Shown: piece by piece, positions 18,649 through 27,568 of the stretch
Layout of the letters: each line of letters begins with the position of its first letter
Position numbering within the stretch: the stretch's first letter is position 1
Origin: Propionicimonas sp.
Lineage (GTDB): Bacteria > Actinomycetota > Actinomycetes > Propionibacteriales > Propionibacteriaceae
Length of the DNA: 64,000 bases
Reading direction: 5' to 3'
Assembly: GCA_013791955.1 (NCBI GenBank)
Contig: VMSW01000005.1
Span: 124,001 to 188,000 of the forward strand
Made by a program: the position numbers and the translations under genes
The notes under the pieces: model-generated
Told to the model about the DNA's origin: nothing
What the model saw: the letters and a program-made list of their open reading frames with translations, nothing else
Database searches by the model: none

Positions 18649-19494
18649 ATGAACCTGACCGAGTTGGCCGAGCAAAACGGGTTGCACCGGGTAGGTGCTC
18701 GCCCCGGCTTGTGGTCCTACCTCAAGCAGACCTGGGCGCGTCGCGACTTCATCACGACGATGGCCGCCTACCGCATGTCGGTGCAAAACCAACAGAGCCG
18801 GCTCGGGGGTGTCTGGCTGGTGTTGAAACCGACGCTGAACGCGCTGATCTACGGCCTGATCTTTGGAGTGTTGCAGGGCTCCAGCCTGGGCCCGGGCTAC
18901 GCAGCTTTTGTGGTGATCGGCGTCTTCCTGTTCGAGTTCTTTTCTTCCTGCTTCGTCCAGGGTGCCAAGGCCATCACCGGCAACCGTCCCCTGGTGCAGT
19001 CTCTGGCTTTTCCGCGGATCTCATTGCCGCTGGCTGTTGTGGTCGAGCAGTTCTATTCGCTGATGCTGTCGATGGTGGTGATGTTCGCCATCCTGATCAT
19101 GATGGGGCACTTCCCGAACTGGAAGTGGCTGCTGATGATCCCGTTGGTGGTGCTGTACACCCTGTTCAACACCGGGGTGGCGATGTTCACCGCACGGCTC
19201 ACAGTCCACTTCCGCGACCTGACCCAGATTCTGCCGTTCGTTTCGCGGCTGATGTTCTACACCTCCGGCGCGCTGTTCGACGTGACCAGGATCTTCGCCA
19301 CGTACCCGTGGCTGGTTCAGCTCTACGACTGGCATCCGGTCTATCAAACGCTGGTGATTGCGCGGTCCTTGCTGATGTCCGATGCCGCCTATAACCCGCT
19401 GTTCTGGGTATATCTGAGCGCTTGGGCGGTTTTCGCCCTAGTGGTGGGCTTCGCCTTCTTCTGGGTCGCTGAGGAGCGCTATGGACGGGAGTGA
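18649..19494 (+). CDS. Teichoic-acid-type polymer exporter, ABC-2 permease (TagG/TarG-like)
   Basis: A 281-aa ABC-2 membrane protein with about six TM segments. Its soluble N-terminal amphipathic part reads FITTMAAYRMSVQNQQSRLGGVWLVLKPTLNALIYGLIF, typical of O-antigen/teichoic acid permeases. The later segment FVSRLMFYTSGALFDVTRI is the conserved re-entrant region. The ATPase gene begins 14 bases inside its end. Together they would flip undecaprenyl-linked polymer across the membrane. Family members also export O-antigen or capsule, so the exact polymer depends on the neighbouring TagF-like genes. Confidence 0.9.
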   Translation: MNLTELAEQNGLHRVGARPGLWSYLKQTWARRDFITTMAAYRMSVQNQQSRLGGVWLVLKPTLNALIYGLIFGVLQGSSLGPGYAAFVVIGVFLFEFFSSCFVQGAKAITGNRPLVQSLAFPRISLPLAVVVEQFYSLMLSMVVMFAILIMMGHFPNWKWLLMIPLVVLYTLFNTGVAMFTARLTVHFRDLTQILPFVSRLMFYTSGALFDVTRIFATYPWLVQLYDWHPVYQTLVIARSLLMSDAAYNPLFWVYLSAWAVFALVVGFAFFWVAEERYGRE

Positions 19495-20221
19495 CCGCAG
19501 GCCGGTGGTGGTCGTCGATGACGTCCACGTCGAATACAAGGTCTACGCCAGTGGCAAGGCCGTCAATCCCAACGCCAAGGGACTGCGTCGAGCCACCCGC
19601 GGCATCCGTAGCGTGCACGCCCTCAAGGGGGTGTCTTTCGTTGCCTACGCCAACGAGTCGATCGGGGTAATCGGTTCCAACGGATCGGGCAAGTCGACGC
19701 TGATGCGGGCACTCGTCGGGCTGACTCCGCCTTCGGCGGGGGCCGTTTATGCCACCTCTCGGCCGAACCTGCTGGGCGTCGGCGCCGCGCTGCTGCCCGA
19801 CCTTTCGGGCGAGCGGAATATCGTCCTGGGCGGGCTGGCCCTCGGCTTCCAGAAGTCGGAGATCACCGCGTTGCGGGATCAGATCGTCGAGTTCGCTGAG
19901 CTGGCTGAGTTCATCGACCTGCCGATGCGCACCTACTCCTCTGGCATGCAGGCTCGGCTCAAGTTCGCCATCGCCGCCTCTCAGCAGCACGACATCCTGA
20001 TCGTCGATGAGGCTTTGGCGGTGGGCGACAAGCGTTTTCAGGCTCGCAGCGAAGGCCGGATCCGTCAGATTCGCGACAATGCCGGCACGGTCTTCCTCGT
20101 CTCGCACTCGATGGCCTCTATTCGCGACACCTGTGATCGCGTGCTCTGGCTGAACAAGGGCGAACTGGTGATGGACGGCCCCACCGAAGATGTGGTTGCC
20201 GCCTACCTGGCCTCCAGATAG
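19481..20221 (+). CDS. Teichoic-acid-type polymer exporter, ABC ATPase (TagH/TarH-like)
   Basis: A 246-aa ATPase. Walker A is GSNGSGKST (near residue 67), the signature is YSSGMQARL, Walker B is DILIVDEALAVGD, and the switch His is in VSHSMASI. The N-terminus contains an inserted linker (ASGKAVNPNAKGLRRATRGIRSVHALKGVSF) typical of the Wzt/TagH group. It lacks the C-terminal extension of Bacillus TagH and of polymer-recognising Wzt, so chain-length sensing is unlikely here. GAGGAG lies within the 3' end of the permease gene. Translationally coupled with it. Confidence 0.93.
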   Translation: MDGSDRRPVVVVDDVHVEYKVYASGKAVNPNAKGLRRATRGIRSVHALKGVSFVAYANESIGVIGSNGSGKSTLMRALVGLTPPSAGAVYATSRPNLLGVGAALLPDLSGERNIVLGGLALGFQKSEITALRDQIVEFAELAEFIDLPMRTYSSGMQARLKFAIAASQQHDILIVDEALAVGDKRFQARSEGRIRQIRDNAGTVFLVSHSMASIRDTCDRVLWLNKGELVMDGPTEDVVAAYLASR

Positions 20222-20310
20222 GGCGACCAGCCCAGCCCGGCCTTGCAGTGTGAGCCTGGGTAAGCGCTGTGAACCGGTCGTCGCGGGTAAGAGCTGACGG
20301 TTCGGCTGAG

Positions 20311-20316
20311 TAGAAT
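20311..20316 (+). promoter_or_regulatory. -10 box of a leaderless promoter (tarI-like gene)
   Basis: TAGAAT, six bases (GCTGGC), ATG 20323. No Shine-Dalgarno. It separates the cytidylyltransferase-SDR-TagF2 unit from the exporter genes. Confidence 0.55.
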
Positions 20317-20322
20317 GCTGGC

Positions 20323-21006
20323 ATGTACACCCTTGCCCTCCTGAATGGCGGTCTAGGCACCAGAGTCGCCGCGGGCCAACCAAAACAGCTGATCCGGGTA
20401 AACCACATTCCAGCGATGGTCTACCCGCTGGTCGCAGTCGACCCGTTGCCCGAGGTCACCCAGATCGTGCTGAATTACCCCGAAGGTTGGCGCGAAGAGA
20501 TCGAAAAGCTGGTCCACGACTATGCGATCTCGACGCCCATCACCTACGTCCCCGGCGGCGACTCGCGCCACGACTCGGTGCGCCTGATGCTGCCGCATTG
20601 CCAAAACGAGCATGTGATTGTGCACGAGACCGCGCGGCCGCTGGTGACCACCGAGGAGTTCTCGGCACTGATCGCCTCCGCCCACGAAAACGTCTCCTAC
20701 ATGTTGGAGATTCCGTTCACGGTCGCGCCGGTGGACCCCGATACCCGACGAGTCACCGGCTACCTGGATCGCGACAAGCTGCGCAACGTCCAGTTGCCGC
20801 AGAAGTTCCGGCTCTCGACCCTCGAGGCCGCCCACGAGTATGCCCGCGAGCATGACCTACAGTTCACCGAGGACGCCACCCTGTGTGCGGTTGCGGGCGC
20901 CGAGGTGTACTTCATCCCCGGCAGCGACCGCAACTTCAAGGTGACCACCAAGACCGACGTGAAGTTGGCTGGATACCTGCTGGGAGCAGAGGGGACCGAT
21001 GACTAA
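20323..21006 (+). CDS. IspD/TarI-like cytidylyltransferase (probable ribitol-5-phosphate cytidylyltransferase)
   Basis: Predicted to activate a polyol phosphate with CTP for teichoic acid synthesis. The 227-aa protein has the nucleotidyltransferase signature in altered form: LLNGGLGTRVAAGQPKQLI. It also has GGDSRHDSV (RxxSV) and HETARPLVT, where IspD usually has HDAARPLV. Homologues split into IspD (isoprenoid) and TarI/Bcs1 (CDP-ribitol). The overlapping SDR gene and downstream TagF-like gene favour the CDP-ribitol side. Leaderless start. Overlaps the SDR by eight bases. Confidence 0.8.
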   Translation: MYTLALLNGGLGTRVAAGQPKQLIRVNHIPAMVYPLVAVDPLPEVTQIVLNYPEGWREEIEKLVHDYAISTPITYVPGGDSRHDSVRLMLPHCQNEHVIVHETARPLVTTEEFSALIASAHENVSYMLEIPFTVAPVDPDTRRVTGYLDRDKLRNVQLPQKFRLSTLEAAHEYAREHDLQFTEDATLCAVAGAEVYFIPGSDRNFKVTTKTDVKLAGYLLGAEGTDD

Positions 21007-21706
21007 AACGATGATGGTGACCGGTGCGTCCAAAGGCATCGGCCAGGCCACCGTCGAGCGCTTCTGGGCCACCAAGAACGACCTCGACACGTTCGTGTTG
21101 CTGGCGCGCAAATCGACTGAGTTCGATGAGCTGCGCGAGCACCTGATGGCTGAGAACCCTTGGGGCAAGCGCTTCTTTCACCACGAAATTGACCTGAACG
21201 AGCTGGACGAGATTCGTGCTCTCCTGCCGAAGGTGATGGGCGAGGTCGGCTCGATTGAGTATCTGATCAACAACGCTGGCTACACCCTGCCCGCGCCAAT
21301 CCATGAGGTCCGGTTCGAGGATTTCGAGCGCACGATGCACGTCAACCTTTACGCGCCCTTCGTGCTGACCCAGGGGCTGCTACACGCTGGCAACCGCTTC
21401 GAGTTCATTCTCAACATCGCCTCTACCGCGGGGATCAACGGCCGATCGGGCTGGTTGACCTACTCAGCATCGAAGGCGGCGATGATCGCGATGAGCCAGG
21501 TGATGAAGGAAGAGCTCAGCATCTATGGCACCCGAGTGGTGACCATCTCACCGGGACGCTGTGCCACTGCGTTGCGCCGCACGCTGGCCCCGGATGAGGA
21601 TCCGAGCACGATCATGCAGCCCGAAGACGTGGCTGGCGTGATCGAGCTACTCGCCAGCGACCACGGCCGTTTCGTCGACAGCCAGAACCTGGTTGTGCGC
21701 CTGTGA
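20999..21706 (+). CDS. Short-chain dehydrogenase (probable ribulose-5-phosphate reductase of a CDP-ribitol module)
   Basis: A 235-aa SDR. Motifs are TGASKGIGQ (NADP loop, residues 8-16), NNAGY, NIAS with the catalytic Ser, and YSASK with the catalytic Tyr/Lys. In Haemophilus Bcs1/Acs1 an IspD-like domain and an SDR domain are fused and make CDP-ribitol from ribulose 5-phosphate. Here the same two domains are separate, adjacent genes that overlap by eight bases, in the same order. That role is an inference from context; the sequence alone shows only an SDR. Confidence 0.78.
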   Translation: MTKTMMVTGASKGIGQATVERFWATKNDLDTFVLLARKSTEFDELREHLMAENPWGKRFFHHEIDLNELDEIRALLPKVMGEVGSIEYLINNAGYTLPAPIHEVRFEDFERTMHVNLYAPFVLTQGLLHAGNRFEFILNIASTAGINGRSGWLTYSASKAAMIAMSQVMKEELSIYGTRVVTISPGRCATALRRTLAPDEDPSTIMQPEDVAGVIELLASDHGRFVDSQNLVVRL

Positions 21707-23364
21707 ACAACATCAACCTCGGCGCGCTGAAGAATTTGGTCCGCGACGTCGTTTTGGCGACCCTGGCGACGTTGGTCTTTGCTCTCGAGCTGACCGGTCA
21801 ACTGGGCATCTGGCCGCTGGTGGTCGGGATCGCCGTGGTGCTGGTCGCTTGGCGGTTTGGTCGGTTCCAATCGCTGCCGACCAACGCGGTGTTGGGTGCG
21901 GCCTTTGCGGTTGGTGCGCCCAAGGGCGATCAGGTCTGGTTGACCGCGGTGACCGCGGCCCTGGTGGTGGGTGCCAGCCTGTTGGAGGCCGGCATGCGCT
22001 ACCAGATCCGCAGCCGCAGCGGCACCTCGATTCAGGCCGAACGGCTACCCGGCTTTCACTCGGTCGGCTACATCGATCAGACCTTCACCTTCGATGTGAC
22101 CACTCTTGGTCTGCTGGTGTTCGGCCTGGCTGGCATTCTCCAGTTGCCGATGTTGCCAGTGATGCTGGTGATCCTCTTGGGGTTCGCCGGTGCGCTCGGC
22201 GTGATCGGCTGGGGGATGTGGCGTTGGCCGCCGTCCCGGATCGAGGCGAACTACCGCAAGGCGGTTACGTCCTATGACCCGAAGTTCCTTGTCTATTTCT
22301 CCGCGCCGATCGATTCGGAATATCAGATCCTGATGTGGCTACCGGTCTTCGAGCGGGTGGGGTTGCGCTACCTGATTGTCATCCGGGAGCGGAACATGTA
22401 CGACATCGTCGCCAACGCCACCACTGCGCCAGTGGTGCTGTGTCCGACGCTGGCCAGTGTCGATGCGGTCATGGAGGGCAGCGCGAGCGCGGTGTTCTAC
22501 GTCAACAACTCCATGAAGAACAGCCAGGGCGTTCGGTTCGCCGACAAGATCCATGTGCAGATCCTGCACGGTGAATCCGACAAGCCGCCGAGCTACAACC
22601 CGGTCACGGCGATGTTCGATGAGGTCTATGTCGCTGGGCAGGGCGGCATCGATCGCTACGCCCAGCACGGCGTCGACATTCCGCGGGAGAAGTTCCGGAT
22701 CGTCGGCCGTCCGCAGGTGGAGAAGGTGCTACACAGCACCGAGGCGATCACCACCAAGACGGCACCGGTGATCCTCTATGCGCCGACTTGGCAGGGCTTC
22801 TACGAAGACACCTCGTTGACCTCGCTGCCTTGGGCGGTTGAAGTGGTGCAGGCATTGCTCGATCTCGGCGCCCGGGTGATCTTCCGGCCGCACCCCTACT
22901 CGTTCAAGCACGCCCCCTCGCTGCGCCAGATCAGCGACGTGAACCAGGTGTTGGCCAAGGCAAATGCGGCCGGTGGCGAGCACCTCTACGGCGAGAAGGC
23001 CACCGCGATGAGCCTGTTCGACAGCTTCAACGCTGTGGACGGGCTGGTCACCGATGTGTCCAGCGTCTCTGCGGACTTCCTGTTCTCTGGCAAGCCGTTC
23101 GCGGTGGTGGACGTCGGGGATCCGAGCGCCGATCCGCTGGAGGAATACCCGATGATGCGGGCCGGCTACCTGCTGCGGCCGCAGATCGAAAGCCCAGCGG
23201 CGGCGTTGACTCAGATGCTGCGCTCTGACCCAATGCAAGAGATTCGCAATGAGTTGCGGATCTACTACTTGGGGGATCTGCCAGCTCAGACCTACGCTGA
23301 AGTATTCCTCGAACAGGTGCGACAGACCGTCGCTGACGGGGAAGCCAGAAGGCGGGCGCTGTGA
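21703..23364 (+). CDS. Membrane-anchored TagF/TarL-like polyol-phosphate transferase, copy 2
   Basis: A 553-aa paralogue of the protein at 14987. The N-terminal ~170 residues hold several TM segments. The transferase domain has DPKFLVYFSAPIDSEYQILMWLP, VQILHGESDKPPSY, PVILYAPTWQGFYEDTSLTSLP, IFRPHPYSFKHAPS and DGLVTDVSSVSADFLFSGKPFAV. The last two motifs bind CDP-polyol in TagF. GTG start overlaps the SDR stop as GTGA. Placement right after the cytidylyltransferase-SDR pair suggests that it polymerises CDP-ribitol, whereas copy 1 may use CDP-glycerol. Substrate assignment is inference. Confidence 0.88.
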   Translation: MNNINLGALKNLVRDVVLATLATLVFALELTGQLGIWPLVVGIAVVLVAWRFGRFQSLPTNAVLGAAFAVGAPKGDQVWLTAVTAALVVGASLLEAGMRYQIRSRSGTSIQAERLPGFHSVGYIDQTFTFDVTTLGLLVFGLAGILQLPMLPVMLVILLGFAGALGVIGWGMWRWPPSRIEANYRKAVTSYDPKFLVYFSAPIDSEYQILMWLPVFERVGLRYLIVIRERNMYDIVANATTAPVVLCPTLASVDAVMEGSASAVFYVNNSMKNSQGVRFADKIHVQILHGESDKPPSYNPVTAMFDEVYVAGQGGIDRYAQHGVDIPREKFRIVGRPQVEKVLHSTEAITTKTAPVILYAPTWQGFYEDTSLTSLPWAVEVVQALLDLGARVIFRPHPYSFKHAPSLRQISDVNQVLAKANAAGGEHLYGEKATAMSLFDSFNAVDGLVTDVSSVSADFLFSGKPFAVVDVGDPSADPLEEYPMMRAGYLLRPQIESPAAALTQMLRSDPMQEIRNELRIYYLGDLPAQTYAEVFLEQVRQTVADGEARRRAL

Positions 23365-24005
23365 AGCTGGCGGGGCGATTGGTTGCTGTGGCGGCCGCGA
23401 TGTCCTTTGGACTGGTTCTGGTCAGCTGTTCGACGACCCCGGCACCCTCGCCTTCGACGCCGACCGGTCCGCTGCCCTCACCAACAGCCCCGTTGGGGCC
23501 CAATCTGACCGCTACTCAGTTCACCAAGATGATCAAGGTCGGCAAGCTTGGCGACCGCACGGTGAAGCTGGAGTCATTCCCGAAAGGTACGGGTAGCGAT
23601 CCAGATAACGAGGACGCCGAGAACCAGGAACAGAGCCAAGCGCTGTCGTGCGTGAAGATGAACAAGGTCGCTGATGAGGAGCTGGTGACCCAGGCTGCCG
23701 ACGAAGAGGGCAGCGCTGTGGTGCAACTCTTCAGCGACGCTGGGGTGGTGGTGGACCTGTTCGGGCTCAACCAGAAATGTGCGGCGGAACAGGCCGAAAT
23801 TGACTCCGGTACCGCGGTGAAGACCGTCGAGACCGGCCAGGAAGGGTCGGCCATGTGGTGGCTGATCAAAGATCCCGAGGGCAACTACCAGGCCACCGTC
23901 GGCTACGGCAACGTGCTGGCCTATGTACTGCTTGAGGGACCTGACAAGCCAGTGAGCCTGGTTACTTCATTGCGAGACCAGGTGGATGAGGTAGCTAAGA
24001 AGTAA
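23361..24005 (+). CDS. Lipoprotein of unknown function
   Basis: A 214-aa exported lipoprotein. Signal peptide MKLAGRLVAVAAAMSFGLVLVSC, with lipobox LVSC at Cys23, then a Ser/Pro/Thr-rich spacer (~25 residues) and a globular domain of ~165 residues with two cysteines that may pair. No known family is recognised. GTG start overlaps the TagF copy 2 stop as GTGA, so it is translated with it and may serve the same polymer system at the outer membrane face. Confidence 0.75.
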   Translation: MKLAGRLVAVAAAMSFGLVLVSCSTTPAPSPSTPTGPLPSPTAPLGPNLTATQFTKMIKVGKLGDRTVKLESFPKGTGSDPDNEDAENQEQSQALSCVKMNKVADEELVTQAADEEGSAVVQLFSDAGVVVDLFGLNQKCAAEQAEIDSGTAVKTVETGQEGSAMWWLIKDPEGNYQATVGYGNVLAYVLLEGPDKPVSLVTSLRDQVDEVAKK

Positions 24006-24051
24006 GTGTGCACTTGCCAAGAACGAGGTGAACGGCGTTCTCTAGCACTGG

Positions 24052-24057
24052 TAGAAT
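24052..24057 (+). promoter_or_regulatory. Candidate -10 box before the first PLD-like gene
   Basis: TAGAAT 47 bases before ATG 24105. A weak GTGAAC at 24028-24033 lies 18 bases upstream of it. This would give a short leader with the GGGGGG site. Confidence 0.4.
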
Positions 24058-24104
24058 TCGACCACGCGGTTGCGTGAGGGGTAGTCGAGTTGAGTGGGGG
24101 GCAG

Positions 24105-25817
24105 ATGAGGCTCGGACTCAAGCTAGTGGGCGCGCTCATGGTGATGGCGCTGATTCCTACCGGGCTGGAGTCTGCCTTCGCTGAGGGGGAAACCGCAGCC
24201 CCGGCCAGTAGCGCGACGCCCGCCGAGCAGTCGCAAAGCCCGAGCGCGACGGATGCGATGGCTGAGGGGACCGCGCTGCCGAACCAAGCCGAGGAACCCA
24301 CCGCAACCGGTGAGCCCAGTACAGCTGAAGAAACCACGGCAACCGGGGAGCCAAGTGCTTCCGGGGAGCCAAGTGCTTCCGAGGAACCCAGTGCATCGGA
24401 GGAACCCAGTGCAACCGGAGATCCCAGTGCATCCGGTGAGCCCACCGCGGCTCCTTCTCCCACCGTGGCCGGCCAGGAGTCAGCGGTACCTTCGGCAACC
24501 GTGCCCACCGGGGGGATCGCTGCGGCCGAACTCACCTACCGGCCGAAGTGTGATCGGCTGCCCGCTTACGGCCTAGGAGAGCCGGTGGCGTTGGGCCAGG
24601 CTCCAGATCGACTGGGATGGGTGCCGGTCGAAGGCACAGTGTTTGGCGATCCGAATACCACCGCGGGTGCCTGGGCGGTGGTCAACCAGATGCTTCACGC
24701 ACTACAGACGGCCGAGGCTGGCACCAATGTGCGCATCGCGATGTACTCCAACACGCGGATGGAGGCCGCTTCAGCGATCGTCCGGGCCTACTGCCGTGGG
24801 GTGAACATCCGCTACGTCACCGACGATCACGGCATGTCTTTCCAGGCCAGCAAGCTGGTGAAGGCCTTCCTTAGCCAGGGCCCCACCGGCAGCTCTTTCA
24901 AGGCCTGCTATCTGTCGTGCAGTTCTAATTTCACCTGGCGCAAGAGGCGGCTGCGGGTGGTCACCACCATCAACCCGCGGTACCGGCCCTACATGCACGC
25001 CAAGTACCTCACCTTCGACAACCTGGCAGGCGTGCCGCACGTCTCGATGCTGTCCTCGGGCAACTTCACCGCTACCCAGATGTGGAGCGGCTGGAACAAC
25101 GTCTACACCGCAGTGAAGGACAAGACCACCTACGACTTCCTGAACAACCGCTTCAACGAGATGGTTAAGGACTCCAGCGGCAACGACTATGCGGTGAAGG
25201 CCTCCTACGCGGCGCCGACCAAGGTCACCTACTTCTTCCCCCGGGGGGTAAAGAACCCGCGCAGCTCGAAGCAGACCGTCACCTCGAAGACCGACCCGTA
25301 CGCGCACTTCCTGGACAAGATCAAGTGCACCGGGATGGCTGCTGGCTACGGCAACTCCAAGCGCCGCACCGAGGTCCTGGTGTCGATGTACCAGTGGACC
25401 TCGGCTCGGCTGTATCTGGCCCGCCGCTTAAAGGCGCTGAAGAACCGCGGCTGCGACGTCCGGGTGCTGATGTCTGCCGGGGAGTGGGACTTGGAAGTGA
25501 TGCCGATCCTGCGCAGGAAGAGCAGATACGGCAACATCCCCATTCGCAACGGTGATCGCGGCGACAACTTCATCCACTCCAAGTTCATCATCGTCAACGG
25601 CCGCGTTGGGGCGAACACGAAGGCGAAGATGGTCTGGACCGGGTCCGGCAACTTCACCAAGTCGTCCCTGCGCTTCAGCAATGAGACCAGCATCCTGATC
25701 ACCGGCAACTTGGCCTACAGCCAGTTCAAAGCCCACTGGAACAAGTTGTGGAGCAGCAAGTACTCCAAACCGATCACCAAGTTGAAGAAGAAGAAGACGG
25801 TACGAGCCGATCCATGA
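24105..25817 (+). CDS. Secreted phospholipase D-like protein, copy 1
   Basis: A 570-aa exported protein. Signal peptide (residues 1-~25), then ~110 residues of low-complexity EPSASEEPSATGDPS-type repeats, then two PLD/HKD half-sites. Site 1 is HAKYLTFD followed by SSGN. Site 2 is HSKFIIVN followed by GSGN, with Asn in place of the usual Asp. Two pairs of cysteines (ACYLSCSSN and others) suggest disulfides. PLD enzymes cleave or transfer phosphodiesters; teichoic acid, phospholipid and nucleic acid are all possible substrates. ATG 24105 has GGGGGG just upstream. Neighbouring copy 2 is a clear paralogue. Confidence 0.88.
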   Translation: MRLGLKLVGALMVMALIPTGLESAFAEGETAAPASSATPAEQSQSPSATDAMAEGTALPNQAEEPTATGEPSTAEETTATGEPSASGEPSASEEPSASEEPSATGDPSASGEPTAAPSPTVAGQESAVPSATVPTGGIAAAELTYRPKCDRLPAYGLGEPVALGQAPDRLGWVPVEGTVFGDPNTTAGAWAVVNQMLHALQTAEAGTNVRIAMYSNTRMEAASAIVRAYCRGVNIRYVTDDHGMSFQASKLVKAFLSQGPTGSSFKACYLSCSSNFTWRKRRLRVVTTINPRYRPYMHAKYLTFDNLAGVPHVSMLSSGNFTATQMWSGWNNVYTAVKDKTTYDFLNNRFNEMVKDSSGNDYAVKASYAAPTKVTYFFPRGVKNPRSSKQTVTSKTDPYAHFLDKIKCTGMAAGYGNSKRRTEVLVSMYQWTSARLYLARRLKALKNRGCDVRVLMSAGEWDLEVMPILRRKSRYGNIPIRNGDRGDNFIHSKFIIVNGRVGANTKAKMVWTGSGNFTKSSLRFSNETSILITGNLAYSQFKAHWNKLWSSKYSKPITKLKKKKTVRADP

Positions 25818-25924
25818 TCGAAGCGAGGCCTTGCCAGCGGCCCAATCGTCTTCACAAGTTCGGCTGGTACAGTCTTTTCCGCGCGGCGAGTCTGGTATCG
25901 CCACCGAGTTGACCTGGAGGCAGG

Positions 25925-27565
25925 GTGAGGCTTGCGACCAAGCTGATGGGCCTGGCCCTATCTTGTGCTCTGCTGGTGACCGGTGCGGAAACCGCACTGG
26001 CCGAAACCCCTGAGCCGAGCCCCGAGCCGTCGATCTCTGCCACCACCGAGCCGTCCACGCCGCCAACCACTGAGCCGACCTCGGTGGCAACTGAGGTTAC
26101 GCAGGCTGCCCCGAGCGCCAGCACCACCTCAGGTGTGCAGCCAGCCGAGGTGCCAGCCTCGACCGCCACCTACCGCAACCCCTACTGCGCTGACCCCTCG
26201 ACGCTGCTGAGCGCTGCGGCGAAGAAGAAGGCTGGACTTTCCGCCGACTATTTTGGTTCGCCAGTAGCGCTGGGTCAGCGTCCGGACGTGATCGGCTTCG
26301 TGCCCAAAGAAGGCGCGAAGTTCAATAACCCGTTCAGTTCGGCGAGCACGGTGGTGATTCGGCAATTGCTCAACGGGGTGCGGGCCGCTGCCGCGGGATC
26401 CACCGTGAAGATCGCGATGTATTCGATGTCGCGTTGGGACTCGGCCAAAGCCGTAATTCGAGCGCACTGCCGCGGGGTGAACATCCAGTACCTCACCGAC
26501 GATCATGCCGTCACTACCGGACCCACTCAGGCGACCAAGCGGGTGCTTACTTGGGCCCCGCCACCGGCGCCCACCGCCACGCCTTCTGCCGTGGTGGCCA
26601 ACCCAAACGCTGGCTCGCAGTTCAGGGCGTGCTACCTGTCCTGCAGCTCTGACTACAAATGGAAGGGCGCCCGGGTGCGGGTGGCCACCACCGCCAACCC
26701 GGTCTACCGGCCCTACATGCATGCCAAGTACCTGACTTTCGACACCCTTGGCGGGGTGCCCTACGTGACTATGACCTCTTCTGGCAACTTCACCGTCACC
26801 CAGGTCAAACACGGTTGGAACAACGTCTACACCTCGGTTCGCGATCAGAGCACCTACAACTTCCTGAACGACCGGCTCGCCGAGATGTGGAAAGACACCT
26901 CAGGCAACGACTATGCGGTCAATACCTCCACTGCCGGCCCAGACAAGAAGGTCTACTTCTTCCCCTGGGCAGTGGCCAACCCGAAGAGCTCCCTGCAGAC
27001 GGTTAACCCCGATACTGACCCGTACACCTCGTTCCTGGAGAACGTGAAGTGCACCGGAGCGTCCAAGGGCTATGGCAACTCCAAGCGCAGGACGCAGGTG
27101 TTCGTCTCGATGTACCAGTGGACGTCCTCACGGCTCTACCTGGCTCGGCGGCTAAAGCGGCTGAAGAACGCCGGCTGCGACGTGAAGGTGTTGATGTCGG
27201 CCAGCGAGTGGGATCTGGAAGTCATGCCGATCCTGCGCAAGTGGGACAAGAAGAAGCTCAAGACCACCTACAAGTACGGCAACATCCTGATCCGCAATGG
27301 TGACCGGGGCAGTCGGTTCATCCACTCCAAGTTCATCCTGGTGAACGGCAAGTGGGGCAATAACTCCAAGACCAAGGTGGTCTTCACCGGTTCGGGCAAC
27401 TGGACCAAGTCGTCCCTGCGCTTCAACAACGAGGTCAACCTGTTGATCTCCGGGGTCGGGTACAAGCAGTTCAAGGCCAACTGGAACAAGATGTGGAACA
27501 GCCGCAAGTACTCCACACCGATCACCAAGCTGGCTAAGAAGAAGACCTCGCGGGGCGACGCCTGA
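25925..27565 (+). CDS. Secreted phospholipase D-like protein, copy 2
   Basis: A 546-aa paralogue of the preceding gene: same order of signal peptide, Pro/Glu/Thr-rich linker (shorter, ~65 residues) and two HKD half-sites, HAKYLTFD...SSGN and HSKFILVN...GSGN. A Pro/Thr-rich loop (APPPAPTATPSAVVAN) is inserted after the TDDHAV strand, absent in copy 1. The conserved block SGNDYAV and the AGCDVKVLMSASEWDLEVMPILR block match copy 1 almost residue for residue. Strong GGAGG four bases before GTG. It probably has its own promoter (TACAGT at 25868). Confidence 0.88.
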   Translation: MRLATKLMGLALSCALLVTGAETALAETPEPSPEPSISATTEPSTPPTTEPTSVATEVTQAAPSASTTSGVQPAEVPASTATYRNPYCADPSTLLSAAAKKKAGLSADYFGSPVALGQRPDVIGFVPKEGAKFNNPFSSASTVVIRQLLNGVRAAAAGSTVKIAMYSMSRWDSAKAVIRAHCRGVNIQYLTDDHAVTTGPTQATKRVLTWAPPPAPTATPSAVVANPNAGSQFRACYLSCSSDYKWKGARVRVATTANPVYRPYMHAKYLTFDTLGGVPYVTMTSSGNFTVTQVKHGWNNVYTSVRDQSTYNFLNDRLAEMWKDTSGNDYAVNTSTAGPDKKVYFFPWAVANPKSSLQTVNPDTDPYTSFLENVKCTGASKGYGNSKRRTQVFVSMYQWTSSRLYLARRLKRLKNAGCDVKVLMSASEWDLEVMPILRKWDKKKLKTTYKYGNILIRNGDRGSRFIHSKFILVNGKWGNNSKTKVVFTGSGNWTKSSLRFNNEVNLLISGVGYKQFKANWNKMWNSRKYSTPITKLAKKKTSRGDA

Positions 27566-27568
27566 GCC

